Of a DNA stretch of 64,000 nt, positions 61,947-64,000 are shown in pieces (the stretch's first letter is position 1; each line of letters opens with the position of its first letter). Source of the DNA: Sphingomonas yabuuchiae. Its GTDB lineage: Bacteria > Pseudomonadota > Alphaproteobacteria > Sphingomonadales > Sphingomonadaceae. Under the pieces are notes generated by a model that had not been told where the DNA came from, searched no databases, and saw only the letters and a list, made by a program, of their open reading frames with translations. The stretch spans positions 1-64,000 of the forward strand of contig NZ_JACHNX010000014.1 of NCBI RefSeq assembly GCF_014199595.1. The letters run 5' to 3'. A program made the position numbers and the translations under genes.

Positions 61947-62857
61947 TGCTGCCCTTCGCGCGGATCACCATCATCGGGCTTGGCCTGATCGGCTCCTCGG
62001 TCGCGCGGGCGACGCGGAAAGCGATGCCGACCGCGCGGATCACCGCCTATGACGCCGATCCGGCGGTGCGCGAGACGGTGCGTGCGCTCGATCTGGCCGA
62101 TGACGTGGCGGACACGGCGGGGGCGAGCGTGATCGACGCCGATCTCGTTATCCTGTGCGTGCCGGTCGGCGCGATGGGCGCGGTCGCGGCCGAGTTCGCC
62201 GACGACCTGCCCGCCGAAGCGATCGTGTCCGACGTCGGCAGCTGCAAGGGTTCGGTCCTGGCCGCGCTGACCGAGGCGTTGCCCGGCGCGACGATCATCC
62301 CCGCCCATCCGGTCGCGGGCACCGAGCGTAGTGGGCCGGAGGCGGGCTTCGCCACTTTGTTCCAGAAGCGCTGGTGCATCGTCACCCCGCCCGAAGGTGC
62401 GGATGAACTCGCCGTCCAGCGGGTCGCGGAATTCTGGCGGCGGCTGGGCGCCGATGTCGAGACGATGGCCCCCGACCATCACGACCGGGTGCTGGCCGTC
62501 ACCAGCCATTTGCCGCACCTGATCGCCTATACCATCGTCGGCACCGCCAGCGATCTGGAGGAAGTGACCCAGTCCGAGGTCATCAAATATTCGGCGGGCG
62601 GCTTCCGCGACTTCACCCGCATCGCCGCGTCCGACCCGACCATGTGGCGCGACGTGTTCCTGACCAATCGCGAGGCGGTGCTGGAGATGCTTCAGCGCTT
62701 TTCCGAGGATTTGAGCCAGCTGCAACGCGCGATCCGCTGGGGCAAGGGCGACGAACTGTTCGACCTGTTCAGTCGCACCCGCACCATCCGCCGCTCGATC
62801 ATCGACCAGGGCCAGGACGACGCGCGCGAGGATTTCGGACGGAATCACGAAGGGTAA
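61946..62857 (+). CDS. tyrA: Prephenate/arogenate dehydrogenase
   Basis: TyrA decarboxylates and oxidises prephenate or arogenate toward tyrosine. It has 303 residues. The NAD(P) fold begins ITIIGLGLIGSSVARATRKA. SDVGSCKGSVLAALTEALPG, IIPAHPVAGTERSGPEAGFA (conserved H-P-x-x-G-x-E) and VLAVTSHLPHLIAYTIVGTA (catalytic His region) are diagnostic. FRDFTRIAASDPTMWRDVFL closes the domain. There is no chorismate mutase or ACT domain. It is coupled to hisC; a family B repeat follows. Confidence 0.95.
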   Translation: MLPFARITIIGLGLIGSSVARATRKAMPTARITAYDADPAVRETVRALDLADDVADTAGASVIDADLVILCVPVGAMGAVAAEFADDLPAEAIVSDVGSCKGSVLAALTEALPGATIIPAHPVAGTERSGPEAGFATLFQKRWCIVTPPEGADELAVQRVAEFWRRLGADVETMAPDHHDRVLAVTSHLPHLIAYTIVGTASDLEEVTQSEVIKYSAGGFRDFTRIAASDPTMWRDVFLTNREAVLEMLQRFSEDLSQLQRAIRWGKGDELFDLFSRTRTIRRSIIDQGQDDAREDFGRNHEG

Positions 62858-62862
62858 CCCAT

Positions 62863-62987
62863 TCCTCCCCAAGCTGTGCTTGGGGAGGGGGACCGCCCGG
62901 CGCAGCCGGGTGGTGGAGGGGCATGACCACAAGCGGTGACACCCCTCCGTCAGTCCTGCGGACTGCCACCTCCCCTTACAGGGGCGG
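62863..62987. repeat. GC-rich intergenic repeat, family B copy 8 (variant)
   Basis: CTTGGGGAGGGGGACCG and CCACCTCCCCTTACAGGGG are inverted across about 85 bases, with internal GGTGGAGGGGCATGACC and ACACCCCTCCGTCAGTC. It lies between convergent tyrA and plsC. Confidence 0.65.
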
Positions 62988-63671
62988 AAATTTCTCCAGC
63001 GCATTCATCGCCGCATGAACCCTTGCCTCCGCTTCCTCGCGCGGCAGGCCGGGCGGGATCACCTCGCCGAAGCGTAGCGTCACCACTCCCGGCCGCTTCA
63101 GGCCCTTTCGCGGCCACACGATCCCCGAATCGGTCGCCACCGGCACCACCGGCAGGCCCAGCATCCGGTAGAGCCCGGCAAAACCGGGCTTCAGCGGCGG
63201 CGTCTCGCCGGGCTTTACCCGTGTGCCTTCGGGGAAGATCATGATCGCCCGCCCCTGGTCGACCGCCACCTTCGCATCGCGCATCATGCCGCGCATTGCC
63301 TTGGCCGAGGCCGAGCGATCCACGACGATCGCGCCGTACTTGCGGACCGTCCATCCCCAGACCGGGATATTGGCCAGCTCACGCTTCAACACCATGGCCG
63401 GGCCGTTCAGCAGGCGTTGCAGTTCCATCGTCTCGAACATCGCCTGATGCTTGGCGGGGTAGAGCGCCGGGGTGGTCGGCCGCGTGCCCTCCACCTTCAC
63501 GCGGATACCCAGGATCCAGCGGGTGCAGAGCCGGTGAAATGTCGTCCAGCCCGTCGCCCAATGGACCACCGCATGACGCCCCCCCACCGCCACCAGCGGC
63601 GACAGCAGCGCCATCATCGCCGATATCGGATAGAAGATCGCGACAAACACGATGTTGCGAAGAAGAATCAC
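62976..63671 (-). CDS. plsC: 1-acylglycerol-3-phosphate O-acyltransferase
   Basis: PlsC adds the second acyl chain to lysophosphatidic acid at the inner membrane. A GTG at 63671 overlaps the stop of the upstream gene; a TTG at 63689 would add six residues. There are about 231 residues. N-terminal helices (FVAIFYPISAMMALLSPLVA) anchor it. The catalytic motif is KHQAMFE, a variant of the usual NHxSxxD with Glu for Asp. IMIFPEGTRVKPGETPPLK is the FPEGTR glycerol-phosphate motif. GLYRMLGLPVVPVATDSG follows. It is cotranscribed with the YdcF-like gene. Confidence 0.92.
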   Translation of the reverse strand: MILLRNIVFVAIFYPISAMMALLSPLVAVGGRHAVVHWATGWTTFHRLCTRWILGIRVKVEGTRPTTPALYPAKHQAMFETMELQRLLNGPAMVLKRELANIPVWGWTVRKYGAIVVDRSASAKAMRGMMRDAKVAVDQGRAIMIFPEGTRVKPGETPPLKPGFAGLYRMLGLPVVPVATDSGIVWPRKGLKRPGVVTLRFGEVIPPGLPREEAEARVHAAMNALEKFPPL

Positions 63672-64000
63672 GCGCCAATCCCCGTCCAAAGCGCGACCCT
63701 GCGCAGGATCAGCTTGTTATATTCATTGACCAAGGTGCCGATGCGCGGTTCGGACGGCACGCCGTCGCCCAGCACCAGCACCTCTTTACCGAGCGCGGCG
63801 GTCAGCTCCATCCTCGCGCGCGGCAGATGCCAGTCGGAGGTGACGAGCCGCACCGTGCGATAGCCATGCTGGCGCACCCAGTTCGCCGTTTCCTCGGCAT
63901 TGGAGCGGGTGTCGACCGCCTCGCCGCCCAGATCGATGCAGCAGGAAAACAGCGAAGGGGATGTGCGATAGGTGCGCGCCAGATCGATCGGCCGCACGCC
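63668..64000 (-). CDS. YdcF-like DUF218 protein, 5' part beyond the window
   Basis: Only the C-terminal 110 residues are inside the window, so the true start lies beyond base 64000. AVDTRSNAEETANWVRQHGY and RTVRLVTSDWHLPRARMELT match the DUF218 pattern (N-T-x-x-N-A, then V-T-x-x-x-H-x-x-R). This domain is found in YdcF and SanA-like envelope proteins with a probable phosphatase- or transferase-type role. The C-terminus ends VNEYNKLILRRVALWTGIGA. The stop overlaps the GTG of plsC, so both are one transcript with a cell-envelope theme. Confidence 0.85.
   Translation of the reverse strand, partial: GVRPIDLARTYRTSPSLFSCCIDLGGEAVDTRSNAEETANWVRQHGYRTVRLVTSDWHLPRARMELTAALGKEVLVLGDGVPSEPRIGTLVNEYNKLILRRVALWTGIGA

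Overview
The window is a piece of a GC-rich alphaproteobacterial chromosome, most likely Sphingomonas or a close relative in the Sphingomonadaceae. The evidence is the divK / DUF3572 pair, the rpmF-plsX-fabH-ihfA-merR block, a COQ9-family protein, PHA synthase with a phasin, and two abundant families of GC-rich intergenic repeats. There are no rRNA genes and no CRISPR array. One tRNA gene, tRNA-Gln(CTG), is present. All assignments come from reading the sequence and from remembered family signatures; no database search was run.

Bases 1 to about 5570 lie on the 3' side of the tRNA-Gln gene and form a decayed accessory island. It holds a broken IS481-family transposase, a frameshifted phage-type hypothetical gene, a GAF-domain pseudogene, an HNH-like ORF, and a minus-strand operon of four coupled genes. 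That operon encodes, in order, a coiled-coil protein of unknown function, an AAA+ protein resembling the Lon ATPase but with damaged Walker A and B motifs, a 104-residue ubiquitin-like protein, and a DUF6791-type protein (normally the N-terminal part of a bacterial E1-like enzyme). The last gene is cut off just before its ThiF/E1 domain would begin. This is the best candidate in the window for an unusual system, a remnant or minimal variant of a bacterial ubiquitin-like pathway.

From the tRNA to the right end, the window is mostly housekeeping genes. 6.0-12 kb: Ppx/GppA, rlmE, divK, a HAD protein, RidA, an acetyltransferase. 12-16.5 kb: two tandem paralogous membrane proteins behind argG. 16.6-20 kb: an EF-hand protein, amtB and glnK behind a sigma-54-type promoter, and an FNT channel. 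20-30 kb: tldD, a zinc-finger protein, an ABC ATPase, exported msrA, an aminotransferase, a pabB-pabC fusion, an MBL hydrolase, an M28 peptidase and MAPEG. 30-36.8 kb: rpmF-plsX-fabH, ihfA-merR, prfC, an aldose epimerase. 36.8-42 kb: pheST and a GGDEF protein. 42-46.3 kb: an AlaC-like aminotransferase, phaC and a phasin. 46.5-51 kb: the riboflavin operon ribD-ribE-ribBA-ribH. 51-64 kb: an Old Yellow Enzyme, a DMT transporter, COQ9, feoAB, ssb, an HWE kinase with a convergent response regulator, metX-metW, hisC-tyrA, plsC and a partial ydcF.

Several groups work together. GlnK and AmtB control ammonium entry. PhaC and the phasin make and coat PHA granules, and an 18-bp inverted repeat sits over the phasin promoter. 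The rib genes make riboflavin, but the GTP cyclohydrolase II half of the RibBA protein has lost its zinc cysteines. MetX and MetW serve methionine synthesis, HisC and TyrA aromatic amino acid and histidine synthesis, and FeoA and FeoB ferrous iron uptake.
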